Shown: one piece after another, positions 1-8,878 of the stretch | How positions within the stretch are numbered: the stretch's first letter is position 1 | How the letters are laid out: every line of letters begins with the position of its first letter | NCBI GenBank assembly: GCA_031424115.1 | Contig: JANPGW010000306.1 | Coordinates: forward strand, 1-64,000 | Origin: JAAFJT01 sp031424115 | GTDB lineage: Bacteria; Bacteroidota; Bacteroidia; Chitinophagales; Saprospiraceae | Length of the DNA stretch: 64,000 bases | Reading direction: 5' to 3' | The notes under the pieces: generated by a model | Told to the model about the DNA's origin: nothing | Seen by the model: the letters and a program-made list of their open reading frames with translations, nothing else | Databases searched by the model: none | Made by a program: the position numbers and the translations under genes

Positions 1-166
1 TTATAGACATATTATACTTATATATTTCCCACTTTGCTCTATCCTCATAACCTATTGTATTTTGAATTTTAGTATTAGATACAATGCTAACCTTTTCATC
101 ACTATTTTTGCAATAAATAAAAGTGCAACAAATAATTAATAAGTTAAAAATTATACAATTTTTCAT
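1..166 (-). CDS. Small secreted or lipoprotein-like protein, C-terminus cut by window edge
   Basis: An ATG at 166 opens a frame that stays open to the window edge (55 codons visible). The first 20 residues are a hydrophobic signal-like stretch ending in a cysteine (residues 17-20 FIYC... region), followed by a polar segment beginning KNSDEK, as in a small lipoprotein, though the lipobox is weak. The start lies only 5 bases after the stop of the RHS-like remnant, so the two were probably co-transcribed. In RHS loci a small gene directly after the RHS C-terminus is often an immunity gene; that role here is inference only. I do not recognise the family. Confidence 0.45.
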   Translation of the reverse strand, partial: MKNCIIFNLLIICCTFIYCKNSDEKVSIVSNTKIQNTIGYEDRAKWEIYKYNMSI

Positions 167-171
167 TGATT

Positions 172-564
172 TTATTTTTTTAATGGTACTGCAATAACTG
201 GATAAACTCCACTTTTGTTATTTCCGTAAAAATAAATTTTCCCAGAATCTGTTACTACATTATATTGACCAGATCTATTACTCGCTGCTGTACCATTTCG
301 AGCTTGTCGCTCATCAGGTGTTGGTGAAGAAGGCTCCGGTGAAGCTACATCTTTTTGTTCTTGATTAACCCGTACATAAAAATATGTTCGACCTACAACC
401 AAAACCAATTGATTACGGGCATTGTATTGCATAGAGATAGAGTCAATATCGGGCAATTGCTTCCATACCATATTGTCATTCACATCATACCGATAGGCAT
501 AATCCAAGTTTTTATTAAACACCCACTCCTCCCATGTATTGCGCTGCGGAAAAACTTTATTCAA
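172..564 (-). pseudogene. RHS/YD-repeat protein remnant (C-terminal fragment)
   Basis: The frame encodes 130 residues with no ATG; it starts only at a TTG, and the open frame runs further upstream into the terminator of the DUF2911 gene. The first half (residues 15-60) reads like a YD/RHS repeat: YRYDVNDNMVWKQ, then an MQYNARNQLVLV stretch, matching the pattern of Bacteroidota RHS proteins. The second half is a short, unrecognised tail rich in Ser/Pro/Asn ending PLKK. RHS proteins are normally over 1000 residues, so this is most likely the stranded 3' end of a deleted gene. It could still be expressed from an alternative start. Confidence 0.5.
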
Positions 565-615
565 TCGGTCTTTATCATCGAAAGACTCTGATTGCCCTAT
601 ATATTTTTTATTATT

Positions 616-650
616 AAAAAATCCTACTCACTTGCATGGTAGGATTTTTT
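616..650 (-). terminator. Rho-independent terminator after the DUF2911 gene
   Basis: Perfect inverted repeat AAAAAATCCTAC / GTAGGATTTTTT around an 11-base loop, flanked by A and T runs on either side, so it can act on both strands. It lies 20 bases after the stop at 670. Confidence 0.85.
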
Positions 651-669
651 AAAATTATTTTATTCACGC

Positions 670-1785
670 TCAATTCACATCTTTACCTTCTTTGAGTTTT
701 GAAATCATATCCGATAGAGAGGCTTTGTTACCTGCATCCGGTGCTTTTACTAAAGCTTTTTCAGCAAATTCCAACGCTGTTTTATAGTCACCCATGGCAG
801 AATAACCGCGTGCCATACCTACTAAAGTTGTGAATTCATTGGGGTTTTTATCATAATTCATTTTAAAGAGTTCATAAGCGTCTTTATAGCGTTTTTGGCG
901 TAAAAGACCTCGTGCGTATTGATGTAAATCGTTCATCGGTGCTAATGGGAGGGCTTGTTTCATGATTTCTTCTGCTTCGGTGGTTTTACCCATTTTTCTT
1001 AAAACATTCGCTTTGGCACTGAGTGTCTGAAAGTTTTTTTGACCGATAAACACACCCGAGATTCCATAATCAGCCCACTCCAATGCTTCCGGAAGGTTGA
1101 CATTATTTTCTACACAAAAGTTTGCCGCCTGAACCCATGCTTGCGATTGAAACCCCTTATCGCTGCGCAATTCATTCCTGAAAGAAGTCAATTGTGTTTT
1201 TATCAAGTCCGTTTCGACTTTGAACGGAATCTTCAATTTTTCCCACATCAAAGCAATCGTGGCAGCATTATCGGTTTGGTCTAAAAATTCAAATTTCAAT
1301 CGTTCTACACTCTCAGTGAGCGGAACAGTTTTAACCGTTACGCGCAAGGCATCTTCATCCGGTTTGTAAAAAAAACTGCCCCATGAAGAATTGTTTTTCG
1401 AAAAAATAACTATTGCCTCACCTTCACTCAATGCTATAAACAGACCATATTTACCTGCTGCAAGATCTTTGCCTTCTACTTTCACATCGGTTGAGAACTC
1501 TATTGTTGTGTTTTCACTCGCTCCAGCTCGCCACGGTGCTGCTTTAGAGGTACCAAAACCCAAATCTTGGAAGCCATAGGGCACGAGTTGCCCCCAGATT
1601 TTGCCTTCACGACCTTTCACACCCGGTCGGTCGTAATGCAAGGTAACACACGTCAAACCAATCCACTCCGTAACGGCAGCTTTTTTATTGCCACCTCCGG
1701 CAGGCGTCGTCAAAGATTGTGCATTCAAATATATTACTTGGGCGATAAATAAAAATAGTAGTAAAAAATGGGTAATCTTCTTCAT
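670..1785 (-). CDS. DUF2911 domain protein with C-terminal TPR repeats
   Basis: The 371-residue product has a clear signal peptide (about 1-22, ending LNAQ) and is therefore periplasmic or secreted. Residues about 35-190 match the DUF2911 pattern common in Bacteroidota (WIGLTCVTLHYDRPGVKGR, then a WGQLVPYG stretch, then KYGLF). Residues about 220-365 form helical TPR-like repeats, including FTTLVGMARGYSAMGDYKTA. DUF2911 has no established biochemical role. The gene is transcribed alone, with a terminator at 616-650. Start chosen at the ATG directly before the signal sequence. Confidence 0.85.
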   Translation of the reverse strand: MKKITHFLLLFLFIAQVIYLNAQSLTTPAGGGNKKAAVTEWIGLTCVTLHYDRPGVKGREGKIWGQLVPYGFQDLGFGTSKAAPWRAGASENTTIEFSTDVKVEGKDLAAGKYGLFIALSEGEAIVIFSKNNSSWGSFFYKPDEDALRVTVKTVPLTESVERLKFEFLDQTDNAATIALMWEKLKIPFKVETDLIKTQLTSFRNELRSDKGFQSQAWVQAANFCVENNVNLPEALEWADYGISGVFIGQKNFQTLSAKANVLRKMGKTTEAEEIMKQALPLAPMNDLHQYARGLLRQKRYKDAYELFKMNYDKNPNEFTTLVGMARGYSAMGDYKTALEFAEKALVKAPDAGNKASLSDMISKLKEGKDVN

Positions 1786-1873
1786 GTTATGTCATTTTTT
1801 AATGGTGAAAATAATGATATTCATACTTATAGAGAGATTCGAAAAACAAAAAAGTTGCTCATTATTTATGTCT

Positions 1874-2503
1874 TCATCCCAACGTTTTCACCAAAGCCAC
1901 CACACCCGAAATGATATACTGCACTCCAATCGCCATCGTGATAAAGCTCATGATGCGTGACCCTGCTTTCAAACCGGAAGCGCCCAAAAAACGATACAAC
2001 AAAGGCGCTGATCGCAACACCAAATAGACAATAACACCCATGACAAGGATAACCCCCGAAATTAAAAGGCGTTGTTCCCATTCCTCAAATTCCGCAAAAA
2101 AACCTATCATCAATGAAATAGAACCCGGACCTGATAGCATAGGCATTGCCAAAGGGGAAAAAGCAATATCATGGGTTTGCATGGCTTTTTGTTGGATTTT
2201 TTCATCCACTCCCCTATTCTCCGCAAATTTATCGTTTTGTAAAGCAATAGCTGAATTGAGTATCACTAAGCCGCCGGCTATCCGCAATGCATTGATACTC
2301 AAGCCGAAAAAGCTGAGGATATAAGCGCCCGCCCAAAAGAAAACTAATAAAATACCAATAAAATAGAGACTCGTTATGAGTACCAATCGGTTGCGTTCTT
2401 TGGCTTCGAATTGGGTTGTCATCGTCAAATACATCGGAACAACGCCAAATGGATTGACAATGGAAAAAATTTTAGCTAATACGGCGATAAAAATGGCTAT
2501 CAT
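1874..2503 (-). CDS. MarC family inner-membrane protein
   Basis: A polytopic membrane protein of about 209 residues with six hydrophobic segments. The N-terminal FSIVNPFGVVPMYL motif and the later LSGPGSISLMIG segment are typical of the MarC (UPF0056, NAAT) family. The transport substrate is unresolved for this family. The open frame extends 16 codons upstream, but the ATG at 2503 puts the first membrane helix directly at the N-terminus, as in relatives, so I prefer it. No partner gene is evident. Confidence 0.85.
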   Translation of the reverse strand: MIAIFIAVLAKIFSIVNPFGVVPMYLTMTTQFEAKERNRLVLITSLYFIGILLVFFWAGAYILSFFGLSINALRIAGGLVILNSAIALQNDKFAENRGVDEKIQQKAMQTHDIAFSPLAMPMLSGPGSISLMIGFFAEFEEWEQRLLISGVILVMGVIVYLVLRSAPLLYRFLGASGLKAGSRIMSFITMAIGVQYIISGVVALVKTLG

Positions 2504-2650
2504 GGTAGAGTTGTTGATTTTATCAAAAGTATATTTTATAGTGCATTCCACAAAGTTTTATCCCACTTAAAATTCTTCTTTCTCATGTGAAATAGGTTAT
2601 CATATTCAACGTTTGTATTAAAAATTATCACTCACTAAACCTGTGTCAGG

Positions 2651-3226
2651 ATGAAATACCTAATTGTTTGTTCCATTTTGCTTTTATTTTCCGCTTGTAC
2701 GACGGCTCAAACTAATGTCCGCGTGACTTCCAAGAGCATTACAAAACCGGGCTACATCAACGCCAATCGTTCAAAAAATACAACACAAGAGGTGCTGCCC
2801 GTATCTCTACCTGATGAATCAGGCAATTTCAGGCAAGATATGCTGGATATGGTCAATGCTGTCCGCGAACAAGGATGCAAATGCGGTAGAAAAAAAATGC
2901 CGGCTGTACCACCGTTAAAATGGAATGGTCTTTTGGAAAAAGCTTCAATCGCCCACGCCAGAGACATGGCTGAAAATGAACATTTCGACCATGTGGGCAC
3001 CGATGGTAGTGAGATTGACACCCGCGTCAACCGAGTGGGTTATAAATGGATGCAAATAGGTGAAAATATCGCTTGGGGCTACGATAATATCAGAGAAGCA
3101 ATGATCGGTTGGATAAAAAGCCCGAGCCACTGTCAACAACTGATGAGCAATAAAGTTACCGAAATGGGTGCATCACGCAACGGCAAATACTGGGTACAGG
3201 ACTTTGGCAAACAACGAAATTGGTAA
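2651..3226 (+). CDS. CAP/SCP-domain lipoprotein (first of tandem pair)
   Basis: 191 residues with a lipoprotein signal (lipobox LFSAC, Cys16). Residues about 60-188 are a CAP (SCP/PR-1) domain: the family's His and Glu positions are visible in AHARDMAE, GENIAWGY and SPSHCQQLM, and the domain ends WVQDFGK. A CKC cysteine pair follows the first helix. Bacterial CAP proteins are extracytoplasmic and mostly of unknown activity. The next gene encodes a clear paralogue, so the pair arose by duplication. Confidence 0.88.
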   Translation: MKYLIVCSILLLFSACTTAQTNVRVTSKSITKPGYINANRSKNTTQEVLPVSLPDESGNFRQDMLDMVNAVREQGCKCGRKKMPAVPPLKWNGLLEKASIAHARDMAENEHFDHVGTDGSEIDTRVNRVGYKWMQIGENIAWGYDNIREAMIGWIKSPSHCQQLMSNKVTEMGASRNGKYWVQDFGKQRNW

Positions 3227-3253
3227 ATTGATATTTAAAGTTTTCATACTGCA

Positions 3254-3265
3254 TACTGAGGGGGG
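3254..3265 (+). repeat. Polar G-motif copy 1 (TACTGAG6-type, 6 G)
   Basis: TACTGAGGGGGG preceded by A and followed by T, between the two CAP genes. Member of the 25-copy family described in the findings. Confidence 0.9.
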
Positions 3266-3307
3266 TAAAAAAGGCGTTCATGGATTTTAATATAAAACAA
3301 TTGAACT

Positions 3308-3919
3308 ATGCGCAAAGTCTTTTTTTTCCTTTTACTGGCAATGGCTGCCTGTAATAAAGTAGAAACACCGCCTGAGAGCGGAGAAAATACCACAACTGGT
3401 AACTCAACTTCAACAAGCACCACAACGGGTTCTTCAACAGGAACGTCAACCGGTTCTACAGGAACCTCAACCGGTTCTTCAACGACATCATCCAGCACAG
3501 CTTTTTTTCCGGCGGAAACAGGTAATTTTCAGAATGATATGCTGGCTTATGTGAATGCACTGCGTACCAAAGGCTGCAAATGCAACGGTGTACAAATGCC
3601 GCTTGTTCCTGCTCTGAAGTGGAATAAACTCTTAGAAGCCGCTTCTATTCGTCATGCAAAAGACATGTCGAATACTCAAACATTCAGTCATACAGGCAGC
3701 GATGGTAGTACGATGTCAAAACGTATCACTGACGCGGGCTATAAATGGACTTATTTGGGTGAAAATATCGCTTGGGGCTACCCGACTCTTCTTTCTGTTA
3801 TTAATGGCTGGGTTGCCAGTGCGGGTCATTGCAAGAATATGATGAGTGCCAATGTTACGGAATTGGGTGCAGCCAAAGTGGGCACATATTGGGTTCAGGA
3901 TTTTGGCAAACCGCAATAA
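3308..3919 (+). CDS. CAP/SCP-domain lipoprotein with Ser/Thr/Gly linker (second of pair)
   Basis: 203 residues. A lipobox ending at MAAC (Cys15) is followed by a low-complexity linker (about residues 25-65) built of TGSSTGTSTG-like units encoded by imperfect repeats of about 27-33 bases at 3395-3495. The CAP domain (about 72-203) carries the same His/Glu set as its neighbour (RHAKDMS, GENIAWGY, SAGHCKNMM) and the same CKC pair. The linker probably projects the domain away from the outer membrane; it is the main difference from the upstream paralogue. Confidence 0.88.
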   Translation: MRKVFFFLLLAMAACNKVETPPESGENTTTGNSTSTSTTTGSSTGTSTGSTGTSTGSSTTSSSTAFFPAETGNFQNDMLAYVNALRTKGCKCNGVQMPLVPALKWNKLLEAASIRHAKDMSNTQTFSHTGSDGSTMSKRITDAGYKWTYLGENIAWGYPTLLSVINGWVASAGHCKNMMSANVTELGAAKVGTYWVQDFGKPQ

Positions 3920-3922
3920 ATA

Positions 3923-3987
3923 ATGATGAATGATGAATGATGAATGATGCTTTTTTTTCATTCATCATTTATAATTCATCATTCATC
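3923..3987. terminator. Bidirectional hairpin built from ATGAATG repeats
   Basis: Tandem GATGAAT units (3923-3949) face their reverse complement (3959-3987) across a T8 run, between the convergent CAP and gldB genes. The right arm overlaps the gldB stop codon. Confidence 0.7.
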
Positions 3988-5062
3988 AACGCCTTGGCTT
4001 ATATTTCGATTGTTCCAATACCATTTGAGCATCTTTAAGAGATAGTAACTCTGTGAGAGAGGTTTTTGGAAAGCGCTTCATATATTGTTTCACTATTTGC
4101 CAGCCGATAAAATTACCTGTTTCACCGGGAGCTTCGGGCGGCATGCCGGGAGAGTTGGGGCTGGGTGAAATAAGTTTAGCAATTTTCTTAAAATTCGTTT
4201 CATACACCACGTTGTTTTTCAGAAAACTGGCCCAAATGCCGGATTCGTTGTCTTTGCACCATTGCGTTTGAGCGGCGGAATAGCCAAATTTTATGCTATC
4301 CGGTGTCGTTGGGAGCAATAAATCCAATATATATAATTGCTTACCATTGTGTACAATCACATCGAGCATCCGATTACCACCTTCATCTCCTGCCAATTGA
4401 GCGATTTGCATCCGCATAGTTTTGGCGACAAGATGCTCAGGAGTGAGTGTACGCCGCACGTAACCATAACGCAAGGTTTCCATAAATTCATAATCGGAGT
4501 GATTTTCACCCAAATAAAAATCCAAACCGATTCCAATAGTATCTCGACCGAATGGAAAAACATCGTAGTTATATTGTGAAACGAAGGTAATAAACGTTAA
4601 ATCAGCCTTTATGGGAAAGTAATATTTGTAAAACCGGGCTGCTTGTTCCAATTGTTTCTTGTAAGGGTCAAAATTTTTAAAAACAATTTGACAAGTATCC
4701 ATCGTTTTACGCACTTGCATATCAGCAATAAATTGACGAACCATCTCGTAATACTGAGGGGTACTTTCCAGAGACATTTGGGGAGGATTGGAGCCTGCGG
4801 GATGCGGTGGTTTTGCACCAATTATAGTCGTGAAGAATTCATCAGCCACTTTCGGATATTGAGCCTCTAAATGCTGAATGCCAACAACCGCATTATTGGT
4901 GTCAATGGCAAAGAGATCTTGCTCAAAACGTAGAATATTAACGGTTGTTTTAATATTTGAAACATCAGGAATATTTTTATCATCATCGCTGTCGCTTTTA
5001 CAACCGATAATCAGAGAAATAAATAAGATAAAAATTGAAATTTTGATACTAATAATCTTCAT
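3986..5062 (-). CDS. gldB: Gliding motility lipoprotein GldB
   Basis: About 358 residues starting at the ATG at 5062 (the frame extends 8 codons further). Lipoprotein signal with lipobox SLIIGC. The body carries the GldB signature near the N-terminus (LRFEQDLFAIDTNN, then LEAQYP) and the DVIVHNGKQLYILDLLLP region before the C-terminal half. GldB is required for gliding or T9SS function in Flavobacterium and is widespread in non-gliding Bacteroidota. It follows the nucleotidyltransferase gene by about 50 bases on the same strand, so the two are probably co-transcribed. Confidence 0.85.
   Translation of the reverse strand: MKIISIKISIFILFISLIIGCKSDSDDDKNIPDVSNIKTTVNILRFEQDLFAIDTNNAVVGIQHLEAQYPKVADEFFTTIIGAKPPHPAGSNPPQMSLESTPQYYEMVRQFIADMQVRKTMDTCQIVFKNFDPYKKQLEQAARFYKYYFPIKADLTFITFVSQYNYDVFPFGRDTIGIGLDFYLGENHSDYEFMETLRYGYVRRTLTPEHLVAKTMRMQIAQLAGDEGGNRMLDVIVHNGKQLYILDLLLPTTPDSIKFGYSAAQTQWCKDNESGIWASFLKNNVVYETNFKKIAKLISPSPNSPGMPPEAPGETGNFIGWQIVKQYMKRFPKTSLTELLSLKDAQMVLEQSKYKPRR
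4752..4761 (+). repeat. Polar G-motif copy 2 (4 G)
   Basis: TACTGAGGGG followed by T, inside gldB; read in reverse it encodes TPQY. Confidence 0.75.
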
Positions 5063-5111
5063 AATTTTGTTACACGTTATACCCATTCATTTTAAATGTA
5101 AAAAATCTATT

Positions 5112-6107
5112 TCAACTAAAATCTATTTCCGTATTGTCACCGATATTCAAGCTGCGCTTGATGCCTCGAATGGAGGTATCACTGCCCACGATGGATTTAT
5201 TGAGAATAATTTCCTTCAAATGTGAATAGGAACCAATGATGGAATCTTGAATGATAGAAGCCCTAATCGTCGTATGATCTGCTATGGTTACATAAGGACC
5301 AATAATTGAATCTTCAATAATACAATGATCTCCAATACTGACCGGATGGACAATTATCGTGTTTTCAAAAGAAGGCAAGTCCACATCATAGACATTGTTT
5401 TTATCTAAAAGGGTTTTATTGGTCTCAAGAAGAATATCTTTTTTGCCACAATCAAACCAGTTATTGACTTTCATAGTGGTCATTTTCACACCCTGCTCTA
5501 TCATTCGTTGTAGGGCATCGGCAAGCTGAAATTCACCATTGGTGCGGATTTCGTTTTCAATATTGTAGTTTAAGGCTTCAATGAGAGCATTGACCTCCAA
5601 TATTTTATATAAACCGATGATGGCTAAATTAGAATGTGGAATCTTGGGTTTTTCAATAACTTTTTTGACAAAACCTTTTTCATCCAAAATCACGACCCCA
5701 AAATCACGCGGGTCTTTGACTTCCTGAACCCCCAAACATGAAGTGGGTGACTTGAGCATTTCTCCCAAATCCATGTCAAAAACAGTATCGCCTAAAGCAA
5801 TAAACAATTCTTTTTCTTTACTGACATTCTCTCTTGCCAACCAAATAGCATGACCTAAACCCATACGGTCGTCTTGAACGACAAACTCGCATTTGAGGTT
5901 TTTATAACGTTCTTCGACAAAATTTTTAATTTTTTCACCCAAATAACCAATGACAAACACAAATTCCCTAAAATCAGCTTTTAATAATTCATCAATGATA
6001 TGTGCCAATATAGGTTTCCCTGCAACTGGTATCAACGGTTTAGGTTGTGTATATGTGTGTGGGCGAAGGCGAACGCCCGCACCTGCTACGGGGATAATGA
6101 CTTTCAT
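5112..6107 (-). CDS. Sugar nucleotidyltransferase (glucose-1-phosphate thymidylyltransferase-like)
   Basis: 331 residues. The N-terminal Rossmann-like domain has the nucleotide-binding signature GAGVRLRPHT with QPKPLIPVAGKPI (residues 9-32) and a catalytic-site ALGDTVFD. The C-terminal third (about 245-331) is a hexapeptide-type left-handed beta-helix (IGDHCIIEDSIIGPYVTIAD). Length and layout fit long-form RmlA/GlmU-like NDP-sugar pyrophosphorylases. rmlD and rmlC lie 8-9 kb away, so dTDP-glucose synthesis is plausible, but UDP-sugar activity cannot be excluded. Transcribed into gldB. Confidence 0.85.
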   Translation of the reverse strand: MKVIIPVAGAGVRLRPHTYTQPKPLIPVAGKPILAHIIDELLKADFREFVFVIGYLGEKIKNFVEERYKNLKCEFVVQDDRMGLGHAIWLARENVSKEKELFIALGDTVFDMDLGEMLKSPTSCLGVQEVKDPRDFGVVILDEKGFVKKVIEKPKIPHSNLAIIGLYKILEVNALIEALNYNIENEIRTNGEFQLADALQRMIEQGVKMTTMKVNNWFDCGKKDILLETNKTLLDKNNVYDVDLPSFENTIIVHPVSIGDHCIIEDSIIGPYVTIADHTTIRASIIQDSIIGSYSHLKEIILNKSIVGSDTSIRGIKRSLNIGDNTEIDFS

Positions 6108-6126
6108 ACAACTATGGTTTGAAAAG

Positions 6127-6134
6127 CAAAGTTA
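6127..6134 (-). promoter_or_regulatory. Candidate -7 promoter element for nucleotidyltransferase-gldB
   Basis: The minus strand reads TAACTTTG, matching TAnnTTTG, about 20 bases before the ATG at 6107. No clear -33 element is visible. Confidence 0.45.
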
Positions 6135-6152
6135 GTATTTTTTAAGAACTTC

Positions 6153-7310
6153 TTATTTCGAGTTTTTTTTGCTAAACAAATTAGACGTGAAAGATTTAAA
6201 CTTATCTAATTCACCACTGACCAAAAGGCGCGCTTGTTCGGGCCATGTTGTCGGGTCGTTGAGGCGATACCGCGCACCGCCTTTAGCCAATATTTCTTTC
6301 AGTTCTTCAATCGGGACTATGGACAAATCTTTTAAGCCTTTAATTCCCGACTCTTTGAGTAATAATTCAATTTTAGGCCCTATTCCTTCCACTACCTTTA
6401 GGTCTTCAGGTGTACCTTCCATTGCTTGTGAATTGCCACTTGGAGACGGCTCAGGTTCACTACTTTCGCTAATGCTGTGTTCACTCACCTCCAAAACCGT
6501 ATCTTCATGCTCAATAACCGGTATTTCGGGTTCAATGTGCAGCCTACTGATTGTTTCTACCTCTAAATCATCTACTGAACGAGGTCGATGCCGATGAGTT
6601 TTCAATTTAGTATCGGATGAGCGTTCGCTTAAAAAAACAATGTCATCTGACGTTTCTTTAACTTCCGCTTCTACCCCCTCAGTATGCTCAACCAGAGAAC
6701 CAATTGAAATACCACTCGCTTCAATTTGTCTATTATTTTCTTTCACTTCTTCCGCTGCCTGTTGATAGCGGGTTAGCTCTTCTTTAAGAGCCTTGTTTTG
6801 TTGTCCAAGTTCTGTGAGTTTGCTTTTAGAAAAAGATAAAGTATCTCTGATAGCTTCAAGTTCGGTTAGCCTCGTTTCAGATGTTATAATTGACTCTTCC
6901 TGATATTTTCTATACTCTTTTTGTAAAGTTTCAAGTCTTGTATTCAAAGAAGCAATGTTGCCAACTTGGGCTAAGAATTCGCTGTTGAGTCTGTTTCTGT
7001 CCTCTTCGGAAGTTTGGTACTTTTTGCGAAGGTCATCTAATTCGGAATAAGGCACAGCCAGAGACATTTGTTTTTGTAAAATATCAATTTCCTCTTTCAA
7101 TACACTTATTTCTTTTTTGTACAATTCGATATCAGATTGCCACGTTTTTTTTTCATTGACAAAAAAGTAATCGGCAATCAAATAGCCGCAAAGCCCCGTT
7201 GCAGCTAAACTCAGTATAAAAACTAAGCCATCCACATAGGACTGTGTCCAAACTGCCCAAAGCAAGACAGCAGCCACTGAAGTGAGTATAACGAATAAAA
7301 AAGTTCTCAT
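6153..7310 (-). CDS. Membrane-anchored coiled-coil protein with C-terminal helix-hairpin-helix
   Basis: 385 residues. Two closely spaced transmembrane helices (about 1-50) are followed by a long charged coiled coil (about 58-200), an acidic disordered linker (about 205-300) and a helix-hairpin-helix module (LKVVEGIGPKIELLLKESGI, about 305-324) with a conserved tail containing TWPEQARLLVSGELDKF. This HhH-plus-tail module occurs at the C-terminus of many Bacteroidota proteins of unknown role. Contains a polar G-motif copy at 6674. Confidence 0.75.
   Translation of the reverse strand: MRTFLFVILTSVAAVLLWAVWTQSYVDGLVFILSLAATGLCGYLIADYFFVNEKKTWQSDIELYKKEISVLKEEIDILQKQMSLAVPYSELDDLRKKYQTSEEDRNRLNSEFLAQVGNIASLNTRLETLQKEYRKYQEESIITSETRLTELEAIRDTLSFSKSKLTELGQQNKALKEELTRYQQAAEEVKENNRQIEASGISIGSLVEHTEGVEAEVKETSDDIVFLSERSSDTKLKTHRHRPRSVDDLEVETISRLHIEPEIPVIEHEDTVLEVSEHSISESSEPEPSPSGNSQAMEGTPEDLKVVEGIGPKIELLLKESGIKGLKDLSIVPIEELKEILAKGGARYRLNDPTTWPEQARLLVSGELDKFKSFTSNLFSKKNSK
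6674..6684 (-). repeat. Polar G-motif copy 3 (5 G)
   Basis: CCCCCTCAGTA followed by T on the + strand; read in the gene direction it encodes HTEGV in the linker of the HhH protein. Confidence 0.88.
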
Positions 7311-7399
7311 ATCCGAAACTGTTTTTGGTGCATGGATTTATAAAAACTGAATTTTGAATACTACAAAAATATTATTTTTTTTGAATAGATACCTAAAAA

Positions 7400-7413
7400 T
7401 ACTGAGGGGGGGG
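7400..7413 (+). repeat. Polar G-motif copy 4 (8 G)
   Basis: TACTGA followed by eight more G bases and T, intergenic, touching the terminator hairpin at 7415. Confidence 0.9.
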
Positions 7414-7414
7414 T

Positions 7415-7453
7415 AAAAAAGCGGTAAATCTTGGAAAAGACTTACCGCTTTTT
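7415..7453 (-). terminator. Terminator after the zinc peptidase gene
   Basis: Inverted repeat AAAAGCGGTAAATCTT / AAGACTTACCGCTTTT with A/T runs on both sides; a U-tract forms on the minus strand. Confidence 0.8.
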
Positions 7454-7486
7454 ATACGAATATACCGAATTTAAGTTGAAATAACT

Positions 7487-8173
7487 TTAATCTCTTCTAT
7501 TATACTCCATAATCAAATACAGAAAAGAAGCCAAAGCTGCTAAAGCTGCTGCAACATATGTCATAGCTGCCCACCATAACGCATCTTTTGCACCCTCATG
7601 TTCTTGCGGAAGGGCGGTATTGGTTGTTTCTAACCATTTCAAAGCTCTATTGCTGGCATCGAACTCAACGGGTAAAGTGATAAGACTAAATAATGCTGTT
7701 ACGCCAAAAGCTGCTATCGTAATCAAAAGCAATGTTTTTCCGAATGCGCTTGAAATCATCAACATGCTGGCTAAAAGCAAGAACTGCTGTAATCCGGAAG
7801 AAACCTTCACAAAAGGCACAATGGCAGATCGAAATTGTAGCATTGAATAAGCTTCAGCATGTTGAACGGCATGTCCACACTCATGGGCGGCAACTGCCGC
7901 CGATGATACACTCCGTCCGTTATATACCGTCTCACTTAAATTAACTGTTTTATCTGACGGGTTGTAGTGATCTGACAGGTAACCTTCCGCAAGTTGAACT
8001 TTAACATCGTAAATACCATAATGACGAAGCATGGCTTCCGCAATTTCTCTACCACTCATCCCATTTCGCATACTGACATGACCGTACTGCTCAAATTTAC
8101 TTTTTAAACGATTGGTGACAAACATACCTACAAGTGACATGATACCACCGATAACCATTAATCCTATACTCAT
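7487..8173 (-). CDS. Membrane zinc metallopeptidase, YugP family
   Basis: 228 residues. The HECGH zinc motif is at residues 97-101 in the family context SAAVAAHECGHAVQHAEAY. Hydrophobic segments lie at about 3-19, 118-165 and 205-223, as in YugP-type (Zn_peptidase_2) proteins. The NLSETVYNGRSVSS segment just before the motif is also conserved. Likely substrates are membrane or envelope proteins; no partner is visible. A promoter element lies about 45 bases upstream. Confidence 0.88.
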   Translation of the reverse strand: MSIGLMVIGGIMSLVGMFVTNRLKSKFEQYGHVSMRNGMSGREIAEAMLRHYGIYDVKVQLAEGYLSDHYNPSDKTVNLSETVYNGRSVSSAAVAAHECGHAVQHAEAYSMLQFRSAIVPFVKVSSGLQQFLLLASMLMISSAFGKTLLLITIAAFGVTALFSLITLPVEFDASNRALKWLETTNTALPQEHEGAKDALWWAAMTYVAAALAALASFLYLIMEYNRRD

Positions 8174-8213
8174 ATTCTATTTAATTTTGTTAAAAATAAG
8201 TATTACACATACG

Positions 8214-8221
8214 CAAAGATA
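8214..8221 (-). promoter_or_regulatory. -7 promoter element for the zinc peptidase
   Basis: The minus strand reads TATCTTTG (TAnnTTTG consensus), 40 bases before the ATG at 8173. Confidence 0.5.
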
Positions 8222-8375
8222 AGAACCTGTTTTTGATAAAAAAGTTCCATTTATCTTTTCAATTTAGAGATACTTCTTATCCACCTATATAATTCATAAC
8301 CGTTCCTTACCTTTACATTTTTTATGTAAAAAGCGTATCGCCAAACCGTTTATTTTCGATTCAAACTAAAAAAAC

Positions 8376-8858
8376 ATGAATAAACCACTATATATTATCG
8401 AACCACACAAGCATGGAACAGATGGCTGGCTTATACTGACATTCTGTATTGTCGCCATTTCGCTATGGGGGATGTATTATCTGAATAAAAATAAAGCGCT
8501 TGACTACAATCGTCGGAATATAATTGTGATGATTTTAGGCTTTTTTGCCGCCATTGCTTTCATGTCAGGGGGGTTCAGACTGTATTCAACATGGCGTTTA
8601 CAACCTATCGAAATTTCAGTTAACTCCATCAAGACGCCTTATGGGAGTGCTCCCTTGAATAATATCGCTGATTACTATATAAAACTTGAAAAAAGGTTTA
8701 AACCTATGCAGGCTGATATTATTCAAGACTCGGCTTATTACTTTTTTCTGATTGAGAGGAACAACAAAACACATGTTTTGTCAGAAGGTGATTACCCGAT
8801 TAGAGAAGTTTTAGACAAACTGAATGAGGCGATGGGATACGATAAAAATGATAAATAA
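8376..8858 (+). CDS. Small two-helix membrane protein, unknown function
   Basis: 160 residues with two transmembrane helices (about 18-36 and 47-70) and a soluble C-terminal domain of about 85 residues. No catalytic motif is recognised. The layout resembles small PH-like membrane proteins, but I cannot assign a family. It is divergent from the zinc peptidase, with a 200-base shared upstream region, and is followed by a bidirectional terminator. Confidence 0.65.
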   Translation: MNKPLYIIEPHKHGTDGWLILTFCIVAISLWGMYYLNKNKALDYNRRNIIVMILGFFAAIAFMSGGFRLYSTWRLQPIEISVNSIKTPYGSAPLNNIADYYIKLEKRFKPMQADIIQDSAYYFFLIERNNKTHVLSEGDYPIREVLDKLNEAMGYDKNDK

Positions 8859-8878
8859 AATCTGTTTCAAACAAACGC

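Noticed and set aside
3395..3495. Short direct repeats resembling a CRISPR array
   Set aside because: They are imperfect, in frame, and encode the Ser/Thr/Gly linker of a CAP lipoprotein; there are no spacers or cas genes.
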